Shown: piece after piece, positions 1-7,547 of the stretch
Layout of the letters: each line of letters begins with the position of its first letter
Numbering within the stretch: position 1 is the first letter of the stretch
Assembly: GCA_007131245.1 (NCBI GenBank)
Contig: SLQX01000029.1
Location: 1 to 32,482 of the forward strand
DNA length: 32,482 bases
Reading direction: 5' to 3'
Source of the DNA: Bacteroidales bacterium
Lineage (GTDB): Bacteria; Bacteroidota; Bacteroidia; Bacteroidales; UBA7960
Notes under the pieces: generated by a model
What the model saw: only the letters and a program-made list of their open reading frames with translations
What the model was told of the DNA's origin: nothing
Database searches by the model: none
Program-made: the position numbers and the translations under genes

Positions 1-1163
1 GTAAGAACTTTGCAGACCTTGCCTACCAGTGGCTGGAAGATACGCCACCCTATCCGGGTGTCACGATCCCCGATGGTCATGTGGCTTTTGCCATGTTGAA
101 TTATGATGATGGAACCAATCCCGATTTAACCAGCCAGGAGAATGCCCATTACACACGGTTGTATGACCAGGGCTACGAAATAACTTTTGTACGTTTCAGC
201 CGGATGTCAAACTCCGATTTATCAGGTGCCTCGATGATCACAGGCGTGCATTATCCTTCCCTTAACCGTCATATAGTTGAAGAATCGCTGTCTGAAGGAA
301 TAGATGTTTTGCTTATGTATAGCTCAGCCGCTTCAATGGGGGGAGAATGGAACTCCAGCAGTATTACCGGTTACCGAAATTTACATGTGGAAGACAATAC
401 CACTTTTTTAAGTGAATATGATGTGGATGAGGTTGTGTTGATACAGCCAGGAAGTTTAGCCTTTGCTATTACATCCAACCCACCTATTGGGTGGGCAAGC
501 CTTGGGAGAAACACATCCAATGTAAACAATAAGACGGTATTATCTGCAACTTATCCTTCGGCACGTGGATTGATTTATACGTACAACCCAGCCAACTTCA
601 CTGCGGAAGGGGAAGACCTATGGGATGATCTGACCGATTATTTCAGCGAGCCCATTGTGTCTGACTTTTATGAACTCGTTCTCCAGGCGGACCCCGCTGA
701 CATTGGCGTGGAATTAACAGGTTCAGGGCATTACGAAGAAAACGAAACGGTCTCCATAACTGCCACTCTTCCCGACGGATATGAATTTTTAGGATGGGAT
801 GGTAATGTTGATGATTTGGAGTTTTTGGATGATCCCTATTCTTTGACAACTACACTTTTGATGCCAGCCAGAGATGTTGTCTTTACAGCCACCTTTGACT
901 TTGAAATTTTAGTTCAGTCCATAAAAAAAGACGGGGCCAGAATGTTTCCGAACCCATTTACTGATTTTCTCAGGATTCAGGGAGAATTGCCTGTAGAAAA
1001 GCTTGTTGTGTACAACGCCCTTGGCGAAAAAATTATGGTTAAATCCGGCAGGGGACAAACCCACCTGCGGGTAAATACCCATAACATTAAAGCAGGTGTG
1101 TATTTTGTACATTTATATTTTGATGATGGTACTTTGGTTGTTAAAAAAACCATAAAGAATTAA
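1..1163 (+). CDS. T9SS cargo protein, 5'-truncated, InlB-like repeat and type A sorting domain
   Basis: The reading frame is open from the left edge, so the true start and signal peptide lie outside the window; an internal GTG at 81 is not a convincing start. The first ~190 visible codons look like an alpha/beta domain, with strands such as VLLMYS and EVVLIQPGS, and vaguely recall glutamine-amidotransferase-like domains of other secreted Bacteroidota proteins. I do not recognise it firmly and give no function. About 669-902 encodes a divergent InlB-type beta repeat (GYEFLGWDG core). The last ~75 codons (from about 933) are a type A T9SS C-terminal domain: FPNPF, a central strand VVYNALGEK and the closing GVYFVHLYFDDG. 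The product should be secreted through the outer membrane and attached to or released from the surface. A strong terminator follows at once. Confidence 0.85.
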   Translation, partial: KNFADLAYQWLEDTPPYPGVTIPDGHVAFAMLNYDDGTNPDLTSQENAHYTRLYDQGYEITFVRFSRMSNSDLSGASMITGVHYPSLNRHIVEESLSEGIDVLLMYSSAASMGGEWNSSSITGYRNLHVEDNTTFLSEYDVDEVVLIQPGSLAFAITSNPPIGWASLGRNTSNVNNKTVLSATYPSARGLIYTYNPANFTAEGEDLWDDLTDYFSEPIVSDFYELVLQADPADIGVELTGSGHYEENETVSITATLPDGYEFLGWDGNVDDLEFLDDPYSLTTTLLMPARDVVFTATFDFEILVQSIKKDGARMFPNPFTDFLRIQGELPVEKLVVYNALGEKIMVKSGRGQTHLRVNTHNIKAGVYFVHLYFDDGTLVVKKTIKN

Positions 1164-1188
1164 CTTGGAATCGTATTAAAATCTTTGT

Positions 1189-1227
1189 CCCTGGTAATGC
1201 GGTTTACTAGCATTACCAGGGTTTTTT
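1189..1227 (+). terminator. Rho-independent terminator after the first cargo gene
   Basis: A perfect 12-bp stem (CCCTGGTAATGC at 1189-1200 with GCATTACCAGGG at 1210-1221) and a 9-nt loop are followed directly by six T. It lies 26 bp after the stop codon and isolates the first gene from the next. Confidence 0.9.
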
Positions 1228-1473
1228 ATTGCAGATCAGGTAATTATTAAACAGGGCTTGCTCATCCTTTTTGAATTTTTGATGAATTCAGATGACGGCC
1301 ATGTGTGTGAAAATTGCTATTTTGCGCTTTCTTCAATAGTATGGATTAATAAAACCCGGTGAAACTCACATGAGAACAGTGTACTTAAAATACAATGATA
1401 ATGCTCTTTCATGCAAGTTCTCTCACCTTTGACAAGACAAGCTAACAGGCCAAATAATTAACGAAATTGTTTT
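1228..1473 (+). other. Non-coding leader region before the deiminase gene
   Basis: No ORF or RNA gene is convincing here. A near-consensus -7 element, CACCTTTG (one mismatch to TAnnTTTG), sits at 1424-1431, about 43 bp before the ATG. A second imperfect candidate lies near 1318-1324. No clear -33 partner was found, so promoter placement is tentative. Confidence 0.35.
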
Positions 1474-4116
1474 ATGATGAAATCTTTTCTTCCCCTGGCT
1501 TGCGTTACTTATATGTTCTTTCTGCTGGCAGGTAGCTACCTGAAGTCCCAGCCTGTTAACCCTTCACCGGTTCCCGAATATGAACCGTCAAAAGCAGTTG
1601 TTATCCGGTATGACTTTAACCCCAATACATGGCCATTGTATGAACATCTCATTAGGGAATGCCAGGAGGCCGTTCATACCTATCTTCTGGTAAACGACAA
1701 TACAGAACGTTACAACCTGCAGAATCTTTTAAGTAATGCTGACATCCCCATGCACAATATTTCTCTGCTGGTGATTCCAGCCCATCGTATGTGGGTGCGT
1801 GATCATGGTCCACTGGCTGTTCAAACGGATGAAGGAACGGCTTTCATGAATTTTCTGGATTACAATAACAGTGATTTTCACGACCAAAACCTGCCTGTGA
1901 GCCTTGCCCATTTTTGGAGCTACCAACATTTCAGCTTTGACTGGATACTGGACGGAGGCAACTATATGGTGGACAATTACGGGACCCTTTTTGCCACCGA
2001 CCGGCTCTATACCAATAATCCTGAATTTGATTCACAGGAGATTGATCAGGTGCTGGAAGAGTATATGGGCATTATAAATATTGTTACGATTAGTGCGCAG
2101 CATGATGATTATTGGGGACATATTGACATGCAAATGAAACTGTTAAATGATACCACCTTTGTGATTTCTTCTGTGGAGGCTGGCTCAGGCCCCAATTATG
2201 ACATCCTTGAATCCAATGTGGAGCATATTGAAACCCTAACTGCTCCCAATGGCAAACCTTACCATATAGCCCGTCTTCCCAAAGCCGACAACTGGAAAAC
2301 TTATACCAACGCAGTCATCCTCAACGATAAGATTATCATACCCGTTTATGACCACCCCAATGATGAGATTGCATTGAATACTTATGCCGGGCTTATGCCC
2401 GATCATACGGTCGTGGGGGTAAACAGTAACGCCATCATTGGGTGGGGAGGAGCAATCCATTGTATTACCAGGCAGGTATTTGGTGATGGACCTGATTTTT
2501 TCAGCTTTGCAATACAAAAGCAAGGACGGGGAGAGGTTAAGGTTAACGGGGAGATATATTCGGGTTCAATGCAGTTTATGCAGAATCAGGAAATTGATCT
2601 GGAGGCAATAGCCGGACAAGGGTTTGAGTTTGAACGCTGGTCAGGAGATGTTTCTTCTGATGAGAATCCGCTCTCCCTTACAATAACAAACGATTTGTTT
2701 ATTGAAACCCGGTTTGAAAGAATTGCGAAGAACTATGTATCATTTTACCCAAATGATACTGTCGCATATTTTGATTCCAGGGAAAACAGTCACCGTTTTG
2801 TAAGAGTTGAGGATCAGGAGTCCTTTAAAGGGGGGATGAAAATGTATTTTTCGCATAACCTGAAATGGAGTGATGGTGATTGTGCTATTACAGAAACCTC
2901 CTTTATTGGAGAGCATTACCTGATGCTTAATACTGGAGAAGATTTGTTTTTTAACCAGCAGGGCGACACCATTCGTATCAATACCCTTGCATTGGAAGGT
3001 GAGACGTGGATGGTTTACCAGGATGAAAACATACATGTTGAGGGAGAAGTGTTGTCCCATGATCCTGATTACTTTATGGGATTGACCGATTCGGTGAAAA
3101 ATATAGGATTTTCGGTATATGATCAGGCGGGAGAACCTGTTGTACACCCACTAAATTTAAAGAATATCAGGCTAAGTCAATCATATGGGATGGTTCAGAC
3201 CCTGAATTTTTTAAACTTCCCTGGTGGTTCACCCGATGAGTTGACAGGGATACGGGAGTTTCCTTTGGAAGGGGTTGCAAGAGTAAAGGCAGGAATCCAA
3301 AATCTCACATGGCTCGATGTGTTTGATTTTCAACCTGGCGACCAACTACATATCCTCGAATCTTCTTCGAAGCAGGGCAATGGCATTGAAAATAAGAAAA
3401 TTTATACTTTTTTCCATCGTATAAACTATCCCGATTCGGTTACATATCATATTCAAAGAAAAATTCTCCAACATCAAACAAATTATTCCGATGGTACAAC
3501 AACGGATACTTTAATTCATGATACCATTGTGAGCGTTTTTCAACCCCACGATGTGTTTGATCGGTTTGCCCTGGAGCCAGTATTTCATAATGGGGACAAC
3601 CAATTTTCTGTAAATACACAAATTCGAGGTCAATGGCCATTTGCAGTTTCCAAGAAACTCAACTACAGGTGGTTTTCAGGTGATGGTGACTGCTTTACCG
3701 AGGACAGTTTTCACGGCTGTTTCATGCATACCTATCACAAAGGATTGGGGGGACCCTATTATACATGCGATTTTGTTGAGCCCCCTGGCTCAGAAAAAAG
3801 GGAGCTGGTATATTTTAAAAAGGAGGAGGAGGTCTGGGGTTCACCCCTGGTTATTACTTCTGCAAATATTTTGTGCCATAAAAATTCGACCCGGGTTTTT
3901 CCTAATCCTGTTTCCGGCAGCTTTTATGTTGATCTTAAGCCAGGCATGGCTCCTGCAGGTATAACACTTACTGATCTTGCAGGTAAGCTTGTGTTATCAC
4001 ATGAATTGCAAGCAGAGCAACAAAGTATCAATGTTGAACATCTGAAAGCGGGTGTTTATTTATTCCGGATTCTGAGCAGGAAAATGGAAAAATCAGGGAA
4101 AATTATATTACAGTAG
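1474..4116 (+). CDS. Secreted PPAD-like peptidylarginine/agmatine deiminase family protein with T9SS signal
   Basis: This 880-aa protein starts with a signal peptide (hydrophobic stretch ~4-22). Residues ~30-340 match the PAD_porph/agmatine deiminase family (guanidino-modifying superfamily), which hydrolyses a guanidinium group to a ureido group plus ammonia. The catalytic set is visible: MWVRDHGP (D110), GHID (H216, D218), YTNAV (N279) and GGAIHC (C330). Their spacing matches Porphyromonas gingivalis PPAD (D130, H236, D238, N297, C351) within three residues. The two PPAD arginines that bind a C-terminal arginine carboxylate fall on N132 and D134 here (YNNSDFHD), so the substrate may differ. 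An InlB-like repeat (~345-416) and a ~375-residue region I do not recognise follow. A type A T9SS sorting domain (from ~FPNPVSG) ends the protein. P. gingivalis PPAD is also a T9SS cargo but is much shorter. The family assignment is firm; the substrate is unknown. Confidence 0.88.
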   Translation: MMKSFLPLACVTYMFFLLAGSYLKSQPVNPSPVPEYEPSKAVVIRYDFNPNTWPLYEHLIRECQEAVHTYLLVNDNTERYNLQNLLSNADIPMHNISLLVIPAHRMWVRDHGPLAVQTDEGTAFMNFLDYNNSDFHDQNLPVSLAHFWSYQHFSFDWILDGGNYMVDNYGTLFATDRLYTNNPEFDSQEIDQVLEEYMGIINIVTISAQHDDYWGHIDMQMKLLNDTTFVISSVEAGSGPNYDILESNVEHIETLTAPNGKPYHIARLPKADNWKTYTNAVILNDKIIIPVYDHPNDEIALNTYAGLMPDHTVVGVNSNAIIGWGGAIHCITRQVFGDGPDFFSFAIQKQGRGEVKVNGEIYSGSMQFMQNQEIDLEAIAGQGFEFERWSGDVSSDENPLSLTITNDLFIETRFERIAKNYVSFYPNDTVAYFDSRENSHRFVRVEDQESFKGGMKMYFSHNLKWSDGDCAITETSFIGEHYLMLNTGEDLFFNQQGDTIRINTLALEGETWMVYQDENIHVEGEVLSHDPDYFMGLTDSVKNIGFSVYDQAGEPVVHPLNLKNIRLSQSYGMVQTLNFLNFPGGSPDELTGIREFPLEGVARVKAGIQNLTWLDVFDFQPGDQLHILESSSKQGNGIENKKIYTFFHRINYPDSVTYHIQRKILQHQTNYSDGTTTDTLIHDTIVSVFQPHDVFDRFALEPVFHNGDNQFSVNTQIRGQWPFAVSKKLNYRWFSGDGDCFTEDSFHGCFMHTYHKGLGGPYYTCDFVEPPGSEKRELVYFKKEEEVWGSPLVITSANILCHKNSTRVFPNPVSGSFYVDLKPGMAPAGITLTDLAGKLVLSHELQAEQQSINVEHLKAGVYLFRILSRKMEKSGKIILQ

Positions 4117-4144
4117 AAAAAAAGTTAAAACCCTGGTGTATGTC

Positions 4145-4174
4145 TTTCGCAACCAACTTTTTTAAATATTTTTG
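4145..4174 (+). promoter_or_regulatory. Candidate promoter for tldD-tldE
   Basis: The -7 element TATTTTTG at 4167-4174 is a full match to the Bacteroidota TAnnTTTG consensus. TTTC at 4145-4148, 18 bp upstream, is one mismatch from the -33 TTTG. Initiation near 4181 would give a leader of about 175 nt before tldD, overlapping the antisense small ORF. Confidence 0.5.
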
Positions 4175-4209
4175 GCCGGGAAAGCAAAAGGAGTGTAACA
4201 AAAAATACC

Positions 4210-4341
4210 TTAATCCGTCATATTATCTAGATCGTCATGAGAATCAACTAACTCTTCTGCCAAAGCTTTAGGTGTTTTAATTAAGACTTTGGTTTGGGGT
4301 TTGGGAGAATTTGGGCGACCTGTAAAAAAAGCAATATCCAT
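4210..4341 (-). CDS. Small hypothetical ORF (43 aa) antisense to the tldD leader
   Basis: The complement reads ATG at 4341-4339 to TAA at 4212-4210, encoding 43 residues. The peptide has a basic, proline-rich N-terminal part (TGRPNSPKPQTKV), a short amphipathic segment (KTPKALAEELVD) and an acidic tail (SHDDLDNMTD). The strand-then-helix order loosely resembles the start of a ribbon-helix-helix DNA-binding protein, but the second helix is missing, so it could be a remnant. There is no -7 element or clear ribosome-binding site upstream; this is weak counter-evidence because Bacteroidota often lack SD sites. It fills most of the 239-bp gap between the deiminase gene and tldD and points away from tldD. 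It may be a chance ORF. Confidence 0.25.
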   Translation of the reverse strand: MDIAFFTGRPNSPKPQTKVLIKTPKALAEELVDSHDDLDNMTD

Positions 4342-4355
4342 TTAATAGTACTCTT

Positions 4356-5903
4356 ATGAATAAAAATTTCGACCGACGCGATTTTCTGAAAACCGGTGGA
4401 ATAGCCGTGGCGGGCAGTTTTGTTTTGCCATCTATGCTTACCAGCTGTTTTTCTTCACCCGGATCAGCATCGCCATTAAGTTACCAGCTCAGCGATTACC
4501 TGGACCATTTTGGAGTAACCCAAAATGATATAACGGAGGTGATTGCCCAGGGACTTTCCAGGGGTGGTGATTATTGTGATTTGTATTTCCAGCATAGCAT
4601 GAACAATTCCATTGCTCTGGAAGATAACAGTGTAAATCGTGCCTTTTCCAATGTGAGTTTTGGTGTAGGCATTCGTGTACTAAGTGGAGAACAAACAGGT
4701 TACTCCTATACTGAAGACATCACCCTTGGCTCCATGAAGACAGCAGCGCTTACGGCAGCCAATATCGCCGACGGCCCGGCGGGTGCGAAAGTGCTTCCTA
4801 TGGCTGAAAAAGCCCTTCCCAGCTACTATAAAATCAACACACCGTGGGAAGATGTAAGTATTAATAAGAAAATCCCCCTGCTCCAGTCTTTAAATGATCA
4901 AGTTTTTAGCCTGGATGATCGCATTGTGAAAACCAATGTGTTTTTTGGGGATAACACTTCTTATATTCTTTTTGCCAACTCTGAAGGAGTTATTGCCTGT
5001 GATTACCAGCCCATGAGCCAGGTTTCTGTCTCATGTGTAGCAGAGCAAAACGGACAGGTTGAGCAAAATGGGTTCAATATTTCCGGGCGCAACGATATAG
5101 AACTTTTCACCCAGTCAAACCTTGACAGGGTAGCCAAAGAGGCTGTTCAGGGCACTGTTTTGTTATTTGATGCAGTGGCGCCCCGGGCAGGCCAGATGCC
5201 GGTAGTTTTGGGTGCCGGTAGCTCCGGAATATTGTTACATGAAGCCATTGGTCATGGTATGGAGGCCGACTTTAATCGCCGGGAAGAATCTATATTCAGC
5301 GATAAAATTGGTAAAAGGGTGGCGGAGCCATTTGTAAACATCATAGACGACGGCACTGTACCTCACCATAGAGGTTCTATCAATATAGATGACGAAGGAA
5401 ATGATACTCAAAAGACCTCTATGGTTGAAGATGGTATTCTAACATCCTACCTTCATGATCGCATAAGTGCCAAACATTATGGTGTAAAACCCACTGGAAA
5501 CGGACGGCGTGAATCATTCCGCCATATGCCCCTTCCACGTATGCGAAACACTTATATGACCAACGGACCCCATAAAAAAGAAGAGATTATTGAATCAGTA
5601 GACTACGGAATCTTTGCCGAAAGTTTTACCAATGGGCAAGTGAAAATTGGGGCCGGTGACTTTACTTTTTACGTAAAACAAGGCTATTTGATAGAAGACG
5701 GCAAAATAACCCAACCCATTAAGGATGTTAATATCATAGGAAATGGTCCGAAAGTACTTAAGGACATTGTGATGGTTGCTGACGACATGGAAATGTCGGA
5801 AGGAGGCTGGACCTGCGGTAAAGGAGGGCAGGGTGTCCCTGCATCAATGGGACAACCCACCGTTAAAGTATCCTCCATTACTGTTGGAGGTGTTAACGCC
5901 TGA
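4356..5903 (+). CDS. tldD: Tat-exported TldD family metalloprotease
   Basis: This 515-aa protein is the zinc-bearing subunit of the TldD/TldE (PmbA) metalloprotease family (U62), which cleaves unfolded or peptide substrates, as in antibiotic peptide maturation and CcdA degradation in E. coli. The metal motif HEAIGH is at residues 295-300, and the later cysteine (C487, in WTCGKGGQG) matches the third zinc ligand region of E. coli TldD. Unlike cytoplasmic E. coli TldD, it begins with a twin-arginine signal (DRRDFLKTGG, then a hydrophobic run) and a lipobox-like LTSC ending at C31, so it may be a Tat-exported lipoprotein. A tatA gene lies about 5 kb downstream. The tldE partner follows after 129 bp, on the same strand and probably in the same transcript. 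The assignment is firm; export is predicted from the signal only. Confidence 0.93.
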   Translation: MNKNFDRRDFLKTGGIAVAGSFVLPSMLTSCFSSPGSASPLSYQLSDYLDHFGVTQNDITEVIAQGLSRGGDYCDLYFQHSMNNSIALEDNSVNRAFSNVSFGVGIRVLSGEQTGYSYTEDITLGSMKTAALTAANIADGPAGAKVLPMAEKALPSYYKINTPWEDVSINKKIPLLQSLNDQVFSLDDRIVKTNVFFGDNTSYILFANSEGVIACDYQPMSQVSVSCVAEQNGQVEQNGFNISGRNDIELFTQSNLDRVAKEAVQGTVLLFDAVAPRAGQMPVVLGAGSSGILLHEAIGHGMEADFNRREESIFSDKIGKRVAEPFVNIIDDGTVPHHRGSINIDDEGNDTQKTSMVEDGILTSYLHDRISAKHYGVKPTGNGRRESFRHMPLPRMRNTYMTNGPHKKEEIIESVDYGIFAESFTNGQVKIGAGDFTFYVKQGYLIEDGKITQPIKDVNIIGNGPKVLKDIVMVADDMEMSEGGWTCGKGGQGVPASMGQPTVKVSSITVGGVNA

Positions 5904-5986
5904 TTCTGATACCCATTCAAAAGAAAGTGATAGGCTTCTGTGAATCCACCCTTAAGACAAACAGTAACGGTTCAGGGAAGTCTTTT

Positions 5987-6006
5987 AGCCTGCTGGCCGG
6001 CAGGCT
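5987..6006. repeat. Palindromic hairpin in the tldD-tldE spacer
   Basis: Arms AGCCTGC and GCAGGCT enclose TGGCCG. The 20-bp element is a near-complete GC-rich palindrome in an otherwise AT-leaning spacer. There is no T-run after it, so it is not a classical terminator. It looks like a REP-type extragenic palindrome or an mRNA processing/stability hairpin. I saw no second copy in the window. Confidence 0.55.
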
Positions 6007-6032
6007 GCAACAAACTAAAAAAATAACAACAT

Positions 6033-7352
6033 ATGAACAATAAAGAACGTATGGAGCTGGCCCAGTGGGCCAATGATTTCGCTCTGAAAAAGGGTGCTTC
6101 ACAGGCTGCCGTTTCCATTTCCCGGTCAAGAGCCGTGCAGGTGGAAGTTAGAGAGCAGAGGGTTGAAACCATCCGGGAATCAACTGAAAACAGCCTGAAC
6201 CTGCAAATATTCAGAGACAACAAGTATTCAGGCCATTCTACCAACAATCTCAACAAGCGACAACTGGAGCGGTTTATTTCGGATGCCGTAGAAGCAACGC
6301 GCTATCTTTCAGCCGATGAAGACCGGTTGCTGACCGATCCTGCACTGTACCCTGAGGATATTTCCAAAGATCTGGGTCTTGTTGATTCCAGGTACGATGA
6401 GGTTTCTCCCGAGTTTAGGATAGAAACGGCCATGAAAATTGAACAGTTGCTAAGGGATGGATATTCAGATGTTTTGTCTGCCAATGGCCGTTTCAATGAC
6501 AATACTTCTGAAAGTGTGCGGGTACACAGCAATGGCTTCAGGGGCGAACACGCAGCCACCTACTTTGGGTGTGGTGCTTCTGTTACCATCATGGACCAGG
6601 GCTCCAGGCCCGCAGGAAGCTTTTTTGCCGGAACCCGGTTTCTGGATAGCCTGCCTGCCCCTGATTATCTTGCACAACAGTCACTGAAAGATGTTCTCAG
6701 GCAACGAGGTCAGGGAAGTGTGGCCTCAGGAAGGTACAATATGATTGTGGATAACCGGATTGGCGGGAATCTTATCTGGCGTTATTTTCAACCCATGAAT
6801 GCACGCAACATCCAGCAAAGAAATTCTTTCCTGGAAGGAAAAATTGGTGAAAGGATCGGTTCCGAAAAATTCACCATTATTGATGATCCCCTCATTAAAG
6901 GAGGGCTGGGGTCACGACACTTTGACAGTGATGGTATTGCTTCCCGAAAACGTGTTATGATAGAAAAAGGTATCCTCAAATCCTATTTTATAGACAATTA
7001 TTACGGACGTAAGCTTGACCTTACTCCCAACGGTGGTTCTTCATCCAATGTGCTTATGGAGTATGGAGATAAGAACCAGGACCAAATCATTGCTTCGCAG
7101 GACAATGCTATCCTGATAACTTCCTTCAACGGGGGGAATGCCAATTCAACTACCGGTGATTTCTCCTTCGGAATTTCAGGTCAGCTCATTGAAAAAGGTA
7201 AAATTGTAAGAGCTGTGAATGAAATGAATATATCCGGTAACTTCCGTAATTTATGGAACCAGCTGGCGGAAACGGGTAATGACCCTTATCCATACTCTTC
7301 CATGCATAGTCCAACATTGGTATTCAACGATGTAGACTTTAGCGGAATGTAA
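6033..7352 (+). CDS. pmbA: TldE/PmbA family protein, partner of TldD
   Basis: This 439-aa protein has the TldD/PmbA fold from end to end but no HExxxH motif, as expected for the TldE (PmbA) subunit. TldE has no zinc and forms the heterodimer with TldD in E. coli. Typical stretches are visible: an N-terminal region with VEVREQRVETIRES, the central GSRHFDSDGIASRKRVMIEKG and the C-terminal GDFSFGISGQLIEKGKI. The ATG at 6033 is preceded in frame by a TAA at 6024-6026, so no upstream extension can supply a signal peptide. The N-terminus (MNNKERMELAQWANDFALKKG) is soluble and helical. TldE therefore looks cytoplasmic while its neighbour carries a Tat signal; co-export with TldD is one way to reconcile this. 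A terminator follows at 7379. Confidence 0.92.
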   Translation: MNNKERMELAQWANDFALKKGASQAAVSISRSRAVQVEVREQRVETIRESTENSLNLQIFRDNKYSGHSTNNLNKRQLERFISDAVEATRYLSADEDRLLTDPALYPEDISKDLGLVDSRYDEVSPEFRIETAMKIEQLLRDGYSDVLSANGRFNDNTSESVRVHSNGFRGEHAATYFGCGASVTIMDQGSRPAGSFFAGTRFLDSLPAPDYLAQQSLKDVLRQRGQGSVASGRYNMIVDNRIGGNLIWRYFQPMNARNIQQRNSFLEGKIGERIGSEKFTIIDDPLIKGGLGSRHFDSDGIASRKRVMIEKGILKSYFIDNYYGRKLDLTPNGGSSSNVLMEYGDKNQDQIIASQDNAILITSFNGGNANSTTGDFSFGISGQLIEKGKIVRAVNEMNISGNFRNLWNQLAETGNDPYPYSSMHSPTLVFNDVDFSGM

Positions 7353-7378
7353 ATTTGATGTATAAACCCCTTAATACG

Positions 7379-7411
7379 AGGCCCTTGTCTGCATTCCACA
7401 GTCAGGGGCCT
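7379..7411 (+). terminator. Hairpin terminator after tldE
   Basis: AGGCCCTTGTCTG at 7379-7391 pairs with CAGTCAGGGGCCT at 7399-7411, with one wobble and one mismatch, and is followed by TATACTTT. It lies 27 bp after the tldE stop, at the boundary of the tldD-tldE unit. Confidence 0.7.
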
Positions 7412-7488
7412 TATACTTTATTTTGAAATAAAACCTGCTTGCCTTTTCTTTTTCGTTTCTATGCTTAAACATACGCTGAAATAATTCT

Positions 7489-7496
7489 TATTTTTG
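7489..7496 (+). promoter_or_regulatory. -7 promoter element for the FabH-like gene
   Basis: TATTTTTG is a full match to TAnnTTTG. Initiation near 7503 would leave no usable leader for the TTG codon at 7506 but a normal ~45-nt leader for the ATG at 7548, which supports the ATG start. No clear -33 element was found. Confidence 0.5.
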
Positions 7497-7547
7497 CACT
7501 GACAGTTGAACAAAATAAAAGTACTTTTAATAAATAAACCAATACGC

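Noticed and set aside
7506-7547. TTG start adding 14 residues to the FabH-like protein
   Set aside because: The extension has no family match and begins about where transcription should start; the ATG at 7548 fits better.
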